64,000 bases of DNA from assembly GCA_965261105.1 (NCBI GenBank), contig CBDHCM010000006.1, positions 1,178,001 through 1,242,000 of the forward strand, read 5' to 3'. Shown here in pieces: positions 43,314 through 50,982 of this stretch. The position numbers and the translations under genes are program-made. The notes beneath the pieces were generated by a model. That model was not told where the DNA came from. It ran no database searches and saw only the letters and a list, made by a program, of their open reading frames with translations. The stretch is from Aldehydirespirator sp965261105. Its GTDB lineage: Bacteria > Actinomycetota > Acidimicrobiia > Acidimicrobiales > Aldehydirespiratoraceae. Positions within the stretch are counted from its first letter, which is position 1. Every line of letters starts with the position of its first letter.

Positions 43314-44077
43314 CCGCGCCCGGCCCGGATGTGACGGTGCGGCTCGAGGATGTCCATGTCCACTACCGGGTGTACGAGGACCCCGCCGCGGGCTTCAAGC
43401 AGAACTTCTCGCAGGGGCGGCTGCGAAGGCAGTTCAGCATCATCAAGGCCGTGCGCGGTGTGACTCTCGACCTCCACGAATCCGAGACTCTGGGCCTCGT
43501 CGGCGCCAACGGGTCGGGGAAGTCGACCCTGCTGTCGGCCATGACCGGCCTGCTGCCGCTGGCGTCGGGCACCATCCGGGGCCGGTCCCGCCCGTCGCTT
43601 CTCGGGGTTTCCTCGGCTCTGAGATCGGCGCTGTCGGGCCGGCGCAACATTCTCATCGGCGGCCTGGCACTGGGCTTCACTCGGGCCGAGGTTGAGAGCC
43701 GGATGGACGAGATCATCGATTTCGCGGGCCTGCGAGACGCCATCGACCGTCCCATGCGCACGTACTCGTCCGGGATGCGGGCCCGGCTGAACTTCGCCAT
43801 CGCCACGGCCCGCATCCCCGAGATCCTGCTGATCGACGAGGCGCTCGCGGTCGGCGACGAGGACTTCCGAATCCGCAGCGCCAATCGCATCGACGAGGTT
43901 CGCGCCGCGGCGGGCTCGGTGGTGCTGGTCTCCCACAACATGGCGGAGATCGAGCGTTCCTGCAATCGGGCCGCGTGGCTTGACGGCGGTGTGCTGAGGG
44001 TGGTGGGCGACCCTGACGAGGTCGTGTCCACCTACCTGGCCTCCTATTCGTCGAGCCGCCCGCGCTCTTCGGGCTGA
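43310..44077 (+). CDS. ABC exporter ATPase (Wzt-like)
   Basis: A 255-residue ATPase energising export of a lipid-linked glycan. Motifs: VGANGSGKSTLL (Walker A), TYSSGMRARLNFAIA (signature), EILLIDEALAVGDEDF (Walker B and D-loop) and VLVSHNMAEIE (switch His). The N-terminal YRVYEDPAAGFKQNF region matches Wzt/TagH proteins. There is no C-terminal carbohydrate-binding domain, so substrate selection must lie elsewhere. GTG 43310 overlaps the permease stop. The 3' end overlaps the convergent GT2 gene by 34 bp. Confidence 0.9.
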   Translation: MTAPGPDVTVRLEDVHVHYRVYEDPAAGFKQNFSQGRLRRQFSIIKAVRGVTLDLHESETLGLVGANGSGKSTLLSAMTGLLPLASGTIRGRSRPSLLGVSSALRSALSGRRNILIGGLALGFTRAEVESRMDEIIDFAGLRDAIDRPMRTYSSGMRARLNFAIATARIPEILLIDEALAVGDEDFRIRSANRIDEVRAAAGSVVLVSHNMAEIERSCNRAAWLDGGVLRVVGDPDEVVSTYLASYSSSRPRSSG

Positions 44078-45063
44078 GCGGCCCGGGTGCGGCCGGCCAG
44101 GAAGCCGGCGCCCCAGCAGATGTGCATCACCGCGAAGGCGGCCGCGGCTCGGGCCCGGTCGCGCCAGTCGGGCAGCGCGCTGCCGAGCCGGGCCGCAGCG
44201 ATAGCGCAGGCTGCCGCGTAGATCGCCGGCACCACCGCGCCCCGCGACCGCCGGTGGGCCAGTTCGGCCGCCGACGCGGCCAGGCCGGCCACCAGCGTCG
44301 GGGCGGCCAGTTGGCGGGCTCGCAGCGATCGGGGATGGCGCCTCAGCATCTTCCGCTTCCACGTGCCGTAGGAGAAGTACTGGCGGGCGAGCCCGGCGTA
44401 GTCGGCGCGGGGGATGTAGTCGACCACCAGGCTGGAGTCGAGCCACACCGTGTGGCCCTGCTCGCACAGGCGCCAGTTGAGCTCGTAGTCCTGGTTGCGC
44501 TCGAGGGTCTCGTCGAAGCCGCCCACGGAGTTGAGCGCGTCGCGGTTGAATACTCCCAGGTACACGGTGTCAGCCGGCCCGTCGTAGGAGCCCTGGCGGA
44601 AGGCCGCGGGGCCGCCCCCGAAGGGCGAGGACATGGCGGCCGCGATGGCGCCCCGCGGGCCGCCGGCGCCGACGGGACGCTGCACGCCGCCCACGTTGGC
44701 CGCCCCGGTGCGAGCCAGGGTGGCCACAGCGCGCTCTACGTAGTCGGGCGGGAGCCGCGACTGCGCGTCCACCCGGGCCACGACCTGGCCCTTCGATGTC
44801 GCCACCGCGATGTTGAGGCCGGCCGGCGTGGTCCCTGCGGGGTTGTCCACGACCTGCAGCGGAATCTCGAGGGTGGTGTCGGCTAGCACCTGCCGGGTGC
44901 CGTCGCTGCTCGGTGCCACTGCAACGGTCACGTCTATCAGACCGCGGTACGTCTGGGTTCCGACCGCTCTGAGGCAGTCTCCGAGCATGTCGGCGCAGTT
45001 CCGAGTCGGCACCACCACCGACACATGGGGCAGGCGGTCGCCGCCGTGCCCGGGTCCGCTCAT
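44044..45063 (-). CDS. GT2-family glycosyltransferase with C-terminal membrane segments
   Basis: A 339-residue protein: GT2 domain with VSVVVPTRNCADMLGDCLRA, VARVDAQSRLPPDY (DxD-like) and GGFDETLERNQDYELNWRL, followed by two or three hydrophobic segments (about 245-320). Similar proteins transfer sugars to polyprenyl-linked intermediates at the membrane. The ATG at 45063 overlaps the stop of the sugar transferase gene (ATGA), so it acts directly after the initiating enzyme (inference from order). It is last in the operon that begins with the ABC permease at 50126. Confidence 0.85.
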   Translation of the reverse strand: MSGPGHGGDRLPHVSVVVPTRNCADMLGDCLRAVGTQTYRGLIDVTVAVAPSSDGTRQVLADTTLEIPLQVVDNPAGTTPAGLNIAVATSKGQVVARVDAQSRLPPDYVERAVATLARTGAANVGGVQRPVGAGGPRGAIAAAMSSPFGGGPAAFRQGSYDGPADTVYLGVFNRDALNSVGGFDETLERNQDYELNWRLCEQGHTVWLDSSLVVDYIPRADYAGLARQYFSYGTWKRKMLRRHPRSLRARQLAAPTLVAGLAASAAELAHRRSRGAVVPAIYAAACAIAAARLGSALPDWRDRARAAAAFAVMHICWGAGFLAGRTRAAQPEERGRLDE

Positions 45064-46400
45064 CGGCCTGATCGGCGGGCCATCACGAAGATGCTCTTGA
45101 CCATGATCTCCCAGTCGAGCACCGGCGACCAGTTCACAACGTATTGAAGGTCGTGGCCCAGCTTGTAGGCGGCATCGGTCTGGTAGTGGCCCTCGGTCTG
45201 GGCGAGGCCGGTGATTCCCGGAGGGATGTCATGGCGCCTGCCGTATCCGGCGATCGTCTCCTCGAGGCGGGCGACCAGTTCCGGCCGCTCCGGGCGGGGT
45301 CCGACCAGCGACATCTCCCCGGTGACGATGTTCCACAGCTGGGGGAGCTCGTCGAGGCGGGTGCGGCGGAGCCAGCCCATGCCCTCTATCACCCTGGGAT
45401 CTTCCGGGGCGGCCGGCGCCGGTCCGGCGCGCTCGGCATCGCGGGTCATGGTCCGGAACTTCAGCATCGTGAAGGCTCGACCTCTCCTCCCGACCCGCTC
45501 CTGGCGGTAGAGCACGCCGCGACCGGCTCGCACCCGCACATACAGGGCGACGGAGATCGCCAGAGGCACCGCCACCGGGGTCGACACCAGCAGGTAGACG
45601 AGGTCGAGGAGGCGCTTGAAGCGCAGTCGGCACGTCGGCAGAGCGTGGGCGCGCAGAGCCACGAAGGGCATCCCGCCGATCTGGCGCGTCCGCTGCAGCC
45701 CCAGCAGGGTGTCCGAAGGCGTGATGCGCCGGTATACGCCGACTCGTCGGCCCTCCAGCTCGCTGAGAGGCTCGGGATAGATCGTGTCGAGGGGCTGGCC
45801 GGAGAGGAGCAGCAGATCGGTTGCGCCGGTCCGGTTGACCTCTGCGACGATGTCGGAGGGATCTCCGGAGACCCCGGCGATCGCCGCGGCCGGCTCCGAC
45901 TCTCCCAGATGGCGCCGGGCCGCCTCGACGTCGTCGGAATCCCCCATCAGCAGGACGTGGGGCCGGCCGAAGCGGCGCGTCCTCACCCGGCGGGCCAGCC
46001 AGCGGTTGAACGACACCACGAGGCTCGCCGCCGCGGCCAGCACTACCAGGTTGCCCCGAGGCATCAGATAGCGGCCGGAAAGCAGCGTGACGGTGGCATC
46101 GGCCCCCACGGACAGGAGGGTGAGCAGCGTGGCCCGCGGCAGCCAGGGCGGCCGGCCGAGCCGCTGCTCGTACTCGTACAGGCCCCCGAAGTAGTAGATC
46201 GCCATGTGCAGCCCAGTAGCGATGGCGAAACCCGCCGCGTAGTGCGACAGCGGATAGGTGGGCCAGTCAAGCCCGAAGCGAGCGGTCGTGATCGCGGCCA
46301 TGAGCCCGAACAGCGTGACCGCGTCGATCACGTACAGATAGCGGAATCCCAGCCTTCGCAGGATCGGGGTTGCGGGTCTCGTGCTGGTGCCGGTCCTCAC
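45060..46400 (-). CDS. Initiating sugar (phosphoglycosyl) transferase, WbaP/WcaJ type
   Basis: A 446-residue polyisoprenyl-phosphate hexose-1-phosphate transferase that starts a polysaccharide repeat unit. Four or five N-terminal helices and a Rossmann-like region (PHVLLMGDSDDVEAARRHL) precede the conserved catalytic domain: KRLLDLVYLLVSTPVAVPLA, LYRQERVGRRGRAFTMLKFR, RTRLDELPQLWNIVTGEMSL and VGPRPERPELV. The start is GTG 46400, which overlaps the stop of the SpoIID gene (GTGA); upstream sequence in frame belongs to that gene's opposite frame. Confidence 0.9.
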   Translation of the reverse strand: MRTGTSTRPATPILRRLGFRYLYVIDAVTLFGLMAAITTARFGLDWPTYPLSHYAAGFAIATGLHMAIYYFGGLYEYEQRLGRPPWLPRATLLTLLSVGADATVTLLSGRYLMPRGNLVVLAAAASLVVSFNRWLARRVRTRRFGRPHVLLMGDSDDVEAARRHLGESEPAAAIAGVSGDPSDIVAEVNRTGATDLLLLSGQPLDTIYPEPLSELEGRRVGVYRRITPSDTLLGLQRTRQIGGMPFVALRAHALPTCRLRFKRLLDLVYLLVSTPVAVPLAISVALYVRVRAGRGVLYRQERVGRRGRAFTMLKFRTMTRDAERAGPAPAAPEDPRVIEGMGWLRRTRLDELPQLWNIVTGEMSLVGPRPERPELVARLEETIAGYGRRHDIPPGITGLAQTEGHYQTDAAYKLGHDLQYVVNWSPVLDWEIMVKSIFVMARRSGR

Positions 46401-48379
46401 GGGGATCGCATCAGGGGCGGCAGGGCCACGCCGGCGTCGAACGCGCCCGGCGCCGCGGCCAGCTGCCACACGAACACCGCCATCCGGCCCCGGTTCACAG
46501 GCTCGTAGGGGTCGAAGTCCGTCGGGTCGTAGTCGACCGGCCCAAACTCCGCGTCCGCCCAGATGCGATGCTCCACCATCCATCGAGCGGCCTCGAGGTA
46601 GTGGGCGTTGATGCCGATGTCGCGGAACGGTATGGGATGGTTGCTGTAGGTGCGTCCCGCGAAGCGCCACAGGAAGGCAGCCAGCTGCGACGCCTTGAGC
46701 GGCTCCCTCGGGCAGAACAGCAGTACGGGGTCGCGGCTGCATCCCAGGGTGATGTTCCGGTCCACCATCCATCCCACGGCCTGCGAGTAGTAGCTGTCGG
46801 GCTCGACGTCGTGGAAGGTCAAAGACCCGTCGACCGACTCCGGCTCGCCCGCGAAGCGCCACAGGAACGTGGCGAACTGGGCTCTCGTAAGCGACCGCTC
46901 CGGCGAGAACGTCGTCGGGGTGGTACCCGTCGTGAGCTCGTTGTTGAGCATCCATGCCACCGACTGCGCGTAGGGCGCGTCCCAGGCGACGTCGGTGAAG
47001 GGGACGGTGTGGACGTTGTAGCCGTCGCCGGTGTGGGAGCCCTGAAGCACGAGCTTGGTGGACAGCGGGGGCCGGCAGCCCGGCGTGCTGCTGCATCCCA
47101 GCACCAGCGCGTAGTAGAAGCGGTAGCCGTAGGGCTCCCCGTCCTCGTTGCGAACTTCCACCGTGCGCTCGGATCCCACGACGGTCACCAGGGCGTCGTT
47201 GATGCGGCCCGACGGTCCTGGGCCCGCCATGTAGATCTCGACGATGTCGCCGACGTCGAGGTCGGCGAAGGGATAGTCGGCGAGCCACTTGCTGATCTGC
47301 TCGCCCGCATAGGTGCGGTCCCAGGAGTTGTTGGGGTTCTGGGGGTCGCCGTTCGCGTCAGGTGCGGCGTCGTAGGGGTCTGGCTTGGCCAGCAGGTAGG
47401 ACACGGGGTCTCGCCTGGGCTCCTCGTTGGCCGCGGTGTGGCCTCCGTTGGACGAGCCGTAATAGCCGACTATCACCTCGCGCTGGTCCTCGTCGGTCGG
47501 CTTGTAGGTGAGCACGGTGTCGTTGGTGGCGTCCACCTCGCGTGTCCAAGCGTCGTGGCCCTGCTCCCGTTCGAAGTCCCAGGCCTTGTACTCCTGGTCG
47601 CGCGTCGACGCGTACAGGTCGAACGGGGCGGCCCATCTGGCCCGCTCGCGCATGATGGCCGTCGCGTAGCTGCGGGCCGCGACGGCCTGGGCCTTCAGGG
47701 CTTCCGCCGGCCAGCTGTGGGGAACCTCGTCGAGGCCGTAGAGGTACTGCTGCATGGTCAGGTCGCCGACCACGAGGCAGTACGCGTTGTCGCTGCGGCT
47801 GCCGCAGTTGGCCACGCCCCCGGCCGCCGGGGTGAGCTGGAACTGCCCGTGGGCGTAGCGCTCCGCTCCGTTGACGGTGTTGGAGACCCTCACGGGCTCG
47901 CCGTCTTTGAAGCTCACCGTCAGCACCGTGCCGCTGCAGAAGCCCCGGCACCAGTCGATGTTGCTCGAGTTGATGTGCCAGCCGCCGTCGCCGCGGCGCA
48001 CGGTCAGGGTGTTGACGGTCGTGTCCAGGAACCGGCCGTCCACGGCCACCGTCAGCAGCCCGGCGGGCCTGAACACGGTGGTGTTGTGGACCGCGATGCG
48101 CACATCGACGTCGTCGGGCACCAGGTCGGGATCGGTGGCCAGGTCGGTGCCGTCGTAGTAGAAGGCGAGGATCTCATCGTAGGTGAGCCCTGCTTCGGCC
48201 CGTCCGAGGGCGCCGTACTGGCTCAAGCCGGTTCCGTGCCCCCAGCCGCCGCCGATGAAGGTGAAGTCGTCGGCGCTCGGCCCGTGGGGGTGGGCCGCGG
48301 CCGGCGCGGCGATAGAGGCGAAGAGGACCGCCGCGGCCGAAACCACTGAGAGCAGCGAACGAATGGGATGGAAGAGCAT
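46397..48379 (-). CDS. Secreted SpoIID-domain protein with C-terminal S-layer-like repeats
   Basis: A 660-residue exported protein. A signal peptide (LLSVVSAAAVLFASIAAPA) is followed by GGGWGHGTGLSQYGALGRA and LDEVPHSWPAEALKAQAVAA, RSYATA and YYGSSNGGHTAAN, which define the SpoIID/LytB fold; some family members are peptidoglycan lytic enzymes. From about residue 480 come three S-layer-like repeats with FSPERSLTRAQFATFLWRFA and FRDIGINAHYLEAARWM. The gene lies inside the polysaccharide export operon, overlapping the initiating transferase. This suggests coordination of glycan assembly with wall attachment (inference). ATG 48379 was chosen; a TTG precedes it. Confidence 0.88.
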   Translation of the reverse strand: MLFHPIRSLLSVVSAAAVLFASIAAPAAAHPHGPSADDFTFIGGGWGHGTGLSQYGALGRAEAGLTYDEILAFYYDGTDLATDPDLVPDDVDVRIAVHNTTVFRPAGLLTVAVDGRFLDTTVNTLTVRRGDGGWHINSSNIDWCRGFCSGTVLTVSFKDGEPVRVSNTVNGAERYAHGQFQLTPAAGGVANCGSRSDNAYCLVVGDLTMQQYLYGLDEVPHSWPAEALKAQAVAARSYATAIMRERARWAAPFDLYASTRDQEYKAWDFEREQGHDAWTREVDATNDTVLTYKPTDEDQREVIVGYYGSSNGGHTAANEEPRRDPVSYLLAKPDPYDAAPDANGDPQNPNNSWDRTYAGEQISKWLADYPFADLDVGDIVEIYMAGPGPSGRINDALVTVVGSERTVEVRNEDGEPYGYRFYYALVLGCSSTPGCRPPLSTKLVLQGSHTGDGYNVHTVPFTDVAWDAPYAQSVAWMLNNELTTGTTPTTFSPERSLTRAQFATFLWRFAGEPESVDGSLTFHDVEPDSYYSQAVGWMVDRNITLGCSRDPVLLFCPREPLKASQLAAFLWRFAGRTYSNHPIPFRDIGINAHYLEAARWMVEHRIWADAEFGPVDYDPTDFDPYEPVNRGRMAVFVWQLAAAPGAFDAGVALPPLMRSP

Positions 48380-48501
48380 CAAATACTACCGTCTCGTGTC
48401 AGCCGCCCGCTGGACCGGGAGCCTAGCGCCCCTCAGGTGGGTTCGGGCGGAACCGGGACCGGTGCCCGGAGGCGGGCCGCCGCGGGTTCGCGGCCCATCG
48501 T

Positions 48502-49278
48502 TCAGGCCCGAGTGGCCCGAGAGCCGCCGCCGGCGACATGGCGGAGGTAGGCGTCCACCACCTCGTTGGGATCTCCCGCGGCGCGCAGCAGCCCGCCGTC
48601 GAGCCACCCGACGCGATCGCAGAGCCGGCGCACCAGCGCGGTGTCGTGCGACACCAGCACGATGGTCGTGCCCCCGGCGCGGAGGCTCTCCATGTGGTGC
48701 AGGCACCGGTGCTGGAACTCCTCGTCGCCGACGGCGATGACCTCGTCCACGAGCAGGATCTCCGGGTCCACGTTCACGGCCACGGAGAAGCCGAGGCGCA
48801 TGTACATGCCGCTGGAGTAGATCTTCACCGGAGCGTCGATCTGGTCGCCGACACCGCTGAATTCGATGATGCCGTCCATGGCGGCGGCCATCTGGCGCCG
48901 GCCGAGCCCGAGCATGGCCCCGTTGAGGAAGACGTTCTCACGCCCGGTCAGCTCGGGATGGAAGCCGGACCCGAGCTCGAGCAGGGCCGACAGCCGGCCC
49001 TGGGCCGCGATCCGGCCGCTGGTGGGGCGGTGGATCCCGGCCATGAGCCGCAGCAGGGTGGACTTGCCGCTGCCGTTGTGCCCGACGAGGCCGAAGAAGG
49101 AGCCCCTGTCGATGGCGAGCGAGACGTCGCGCAGCGCCCACAGGTGCCTGACGTCGCGGCGGCCGAAGCGCAGCACCGCCTCCTTGATCGAAGTCGGGCG
49201 GTTCAACTCCAGCCGGAAACGCTTCGACACCTCGGCCACCTCGACGGCCGGCCCCGCGGATCGGGCCGGTTCGCTCAC
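48502..49278 (-). CDS. ABC exporter ATPase (Wzt/TagH-like), second system
   Basis: A 258-residue ATPase. Motifs: LVGHNGSGKSTLLRLM, KIYSSGMYMRLGFSVA (signature), EILLVDEVIAVGDEEF (Walker B) and VLVSHDTALV. FRLELNRPTSIKEAVLRF near the N-terminus is typical of teichoic-acid/O-antigen exporters. Like the ATPase at 43310, it has no C-terminal sugar-binding domain. The GTG start at 49278 overlaps the stop of the partner permease. Confidence 0.9.
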   Translation of the reverse strand: MSEPARSAGPAVEVAEVSKRFRLELNRPTSIKEAVLRFGRRDVRHLWALRDVSLAIDRGSFFGLVGHNGSGKSTLLRLMAGIHRPTSGRIAAQGRLSALLELGSGFHPELTGRENVFLNGAMLGLGRRQMAAAMDGIIEFSGVGDQIDAPVKIYSSGMYMRLGFSVAVNVDPEILLVDEVIAVGDEEFQHRCLHHMESLRAGGTTIVLVSHDTALVRRLCDRVGWLDGGLLRAAGDPNEVVDAYLRHVAGGGSRATRA

Positions 49279-50126
49279 GGCTCCTCGCTTATCGCCATGG
49301 AGCGGCGCCGGAAATAGACCAGGCCCGCGACGAACGACACAATGGCCCACGCGGCGGCCGTGGCCAGCTCCCGCGGGTCGGGCGCCTCCAGGAAGTAGAC
49401 CGCGTCCCGGGCCACGGCCACGACCGCGTTGAGGGGATTCAGTTCCACAATTCGCGCGATGGGCAGTCCGTACGCCCTCTCGGGGACGATGTCGGGGGTG
49501 TAGACGATCGGCACCATGAAGAACCCGACGCTCAGCACGATGGTGCTCAGATGCTGGATGTCGCGGTAGCGGGCGTTGAGGACCGACGCCGCGAAGCCGA
49601 GGCCGAGCGCGAACATGGCCGCCAGCACCATGGCCACCGGCAAGAAGACCAGCGTCCAGGACACGTTCACCAGCGCGGCCATGATCAAGACGAGCACCAG
49701 GGCCTCCATGCTGCTCTGCAGCAGGGTGGCGGCCGCGCCTCCGATGATCGCCGTCTCCGTCGGGAAGTAGATCTTCTTGCGCAGCTCGCTGACGCCGTCC
49801 ATCCAGCGCATGGAGCCGTTGACGATTGTGTAGAAGACGTTCCACACCACGAGCCCGGAGAACAGGTACAGGGCGAACACCTCGGCCCGTCCGTTGGCGG
49901 TGACCGGCGCGGTGGCCCGGTAGATCACCCCGAACACCAGGCTGTAGACGGCCACCGTCGTCAACGGCTTGAGGAGCGACCACAGCCAGCCCAGGACGTT
50001 GCGCTTGTAGAGCGCCTTGGTCTCGCGCTCCGCGAAGCTGCGGACCAGCCTCGCGCTGGTGCGGGCCGCGGGCGACAGCCTCAAGGCGGGACGGAGGCCG
50101 AGGTGGTTAACCGCCATAGTCGCCAT
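49275..50126 (-). CDS. ABC-2 polysaccharide exporter permease (Wzm/TagG-like), second system
   Basis: A 283-residue membrane subunit with six helices. Segments AERETKALYKRNVLGWLWSL and YFPTETAIIGGAAATLLQS, and the C-terminal NPLNAVVAVARDAVYF, are typical of TagG/RfbD permeases. It is the first gene of the operon permease-ATPase-SpoIID-sugar transferase-GT2. Its ATG (50126) overlaps the divergent methyltransferase ATG (50125), so the two starts lie in one CATG. An internal ATG at 50117 is possible. Confidence 0.88.
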   Translation of the reverse strand: MATMAVNHLGLRPALRLSPAARTSARLVRSFAERETKALYKRNVLGWLWSLLKPLTTVAVYSLVFGVIYRATAPVTANGRAEVFALYLFSGLVVWNVFYTIVNGSMRWMDGVSELRKKIYFPTETAIIGGAAATLLQSSMEALVLVLIMAALVNVSWTLVFLPVAMVLAAMFALGLGFAASVLNARYRDIQHLSTIVLSVGFFMVPIVYTPDIVPERAYGLPIARIVELNPLNAVVAVARDAVYFLEAPDPRELATAAAWAIVSFVAGLVYFRRRSMAISEEP

Positions 50127-50898
50127 GGATCATAGGATGAAGCCGAGACCGACCATGGACCGCGAGTTCACCGCTGCGACCCTGCAGAGTCTGGGCCTTC
50201 GGGCCGACACCCGGCTGCTGGCGGTGTGCGCCGGCACCGACGACTGGGAATTGCTGGCCGGGTTGGGCTTCACCGACGTGGTCGTCTCCAACCTGGACGA
50301 GTCGTTCTCCCCACTGGTGCCCGAGGCGGTGTGGTCCTACCAGGACGCCCAGTCGCTGACCTTCGAGGACCGCTCCTTCGACTGGGTGTTCGTGTCTGAG
50401 GGCCTGCACCACTGCGGCTCGCCCCACCGGGCGCTGCTGGAGATGTACCGCGTGTGCCGGGTGGGTCTGGTCGCGATCGAGGCCCGGGACAGCGCGCTCA
50501 TGCGACTGGCCGTCCGCTTCGGCATGGCCGACTCCTTCGAGCTGGCCGCGGTCATGCACCAGGGCTTCAGGGCCGGGGGTCTGGACAACACCAGCGTTCC
50601 CAACCACGTGTACCGCTGGACCGAGGCCGAGGTGATGAAGACCCTGCGGTCCTACGATCCCACCGGCGAGATCCGAGTCGAGTTCCGCCACGGGCTCCGC
50701 CCGCCCACCGATGAGGCCACCGGAGCGCGGCGGCGGTGGGCGGGACGCCTGGCCCGGCCCGCGCTGGCCGCGCTGTGTGCGATCTCCAAGCGCCAGTGCA
50801 ACCAGCTGGCCGTCATCGCCCGGCGCCCCACCGAACTGTACCCGTGGCTGAGGCGAGTCGACGGACGGGTGGAGTTCGATCCCCGCTACGGAGCCTGA
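50125..50898 (+). CDS. SAM-dependent methyltransferase (class I-like)
   Basis: A 257-residue protein of the Methyltransf_11 type. The nucleotide-binding region is LLAVCAGTDDWELLAGLGF (a variant motif I lacking the usual Gly pattern). DWVFVSEGLHHCGSPHRALL and YRVCRVGLVAIEARDS follow as motifs for SAM-dependent O- or C-methylation. Its location beside the exporter suggests it methylates a sugar or chain end (inference). The start may be ATG 50140 (MKPRPTM), which would clear the overlap with the divergent permease. Its last codons and stop lie in the first unit of a three-copy tandem repeat. Confidence 0.75.
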   Translation: MDHRMKPRPTMDREFTAATLQSLGLRADTRLLAVCAGTDDWELLAGLGFTDVVVSNLDESFSPLVPEAVWSYQDAQSLTFEDRSFDWVFVSEGLHHCGSPHRALLEMYRVCRVGLVAIEARDSALMRLAVRFGMADSFELAAVMHQGFRAGGLDNTSVPNHVYRWTEAEVMKTLRSYDPTGEIRVEFRHGLRPPTDEATGARRRWAGRLARPALAALCAISKRQCNQLAVIARRPTELYPWLRRVDGRVEFDPRYGA

Positions 50899-50982
50899 TC
50901 AGGGAGTCTCGCAGTCCCGCTACGGAGCCTGATCAGGGAGTCTCGCAGCCCCGCTACGGAGCCTGATCAGGGAGTCTCGCAG
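50882..50982. repeat. Three tandem 33-bp units spanning two convergent gene ends
   Basis: Units at 50882-50914, 50916-50948 and 50950-50982 have a period of 34 bp and are identical. Each contains the 10-bp palindrome CCTGATCAGG, the last codons and stop of the methyltransferase (plus strand) and the last codons and stop of the GH16 protein (minus strand). The methyltransferase ends in unit 1 and the hydrolase in unit 3. Confidence 0.9.

Noticed and set aside
46401..47288. 5' extension of the sugar transferase frame
   Set aside because: It lies within the SpoIID gene in another frame. The GTGA overlap at 46400 provides a natural start where homology begins.
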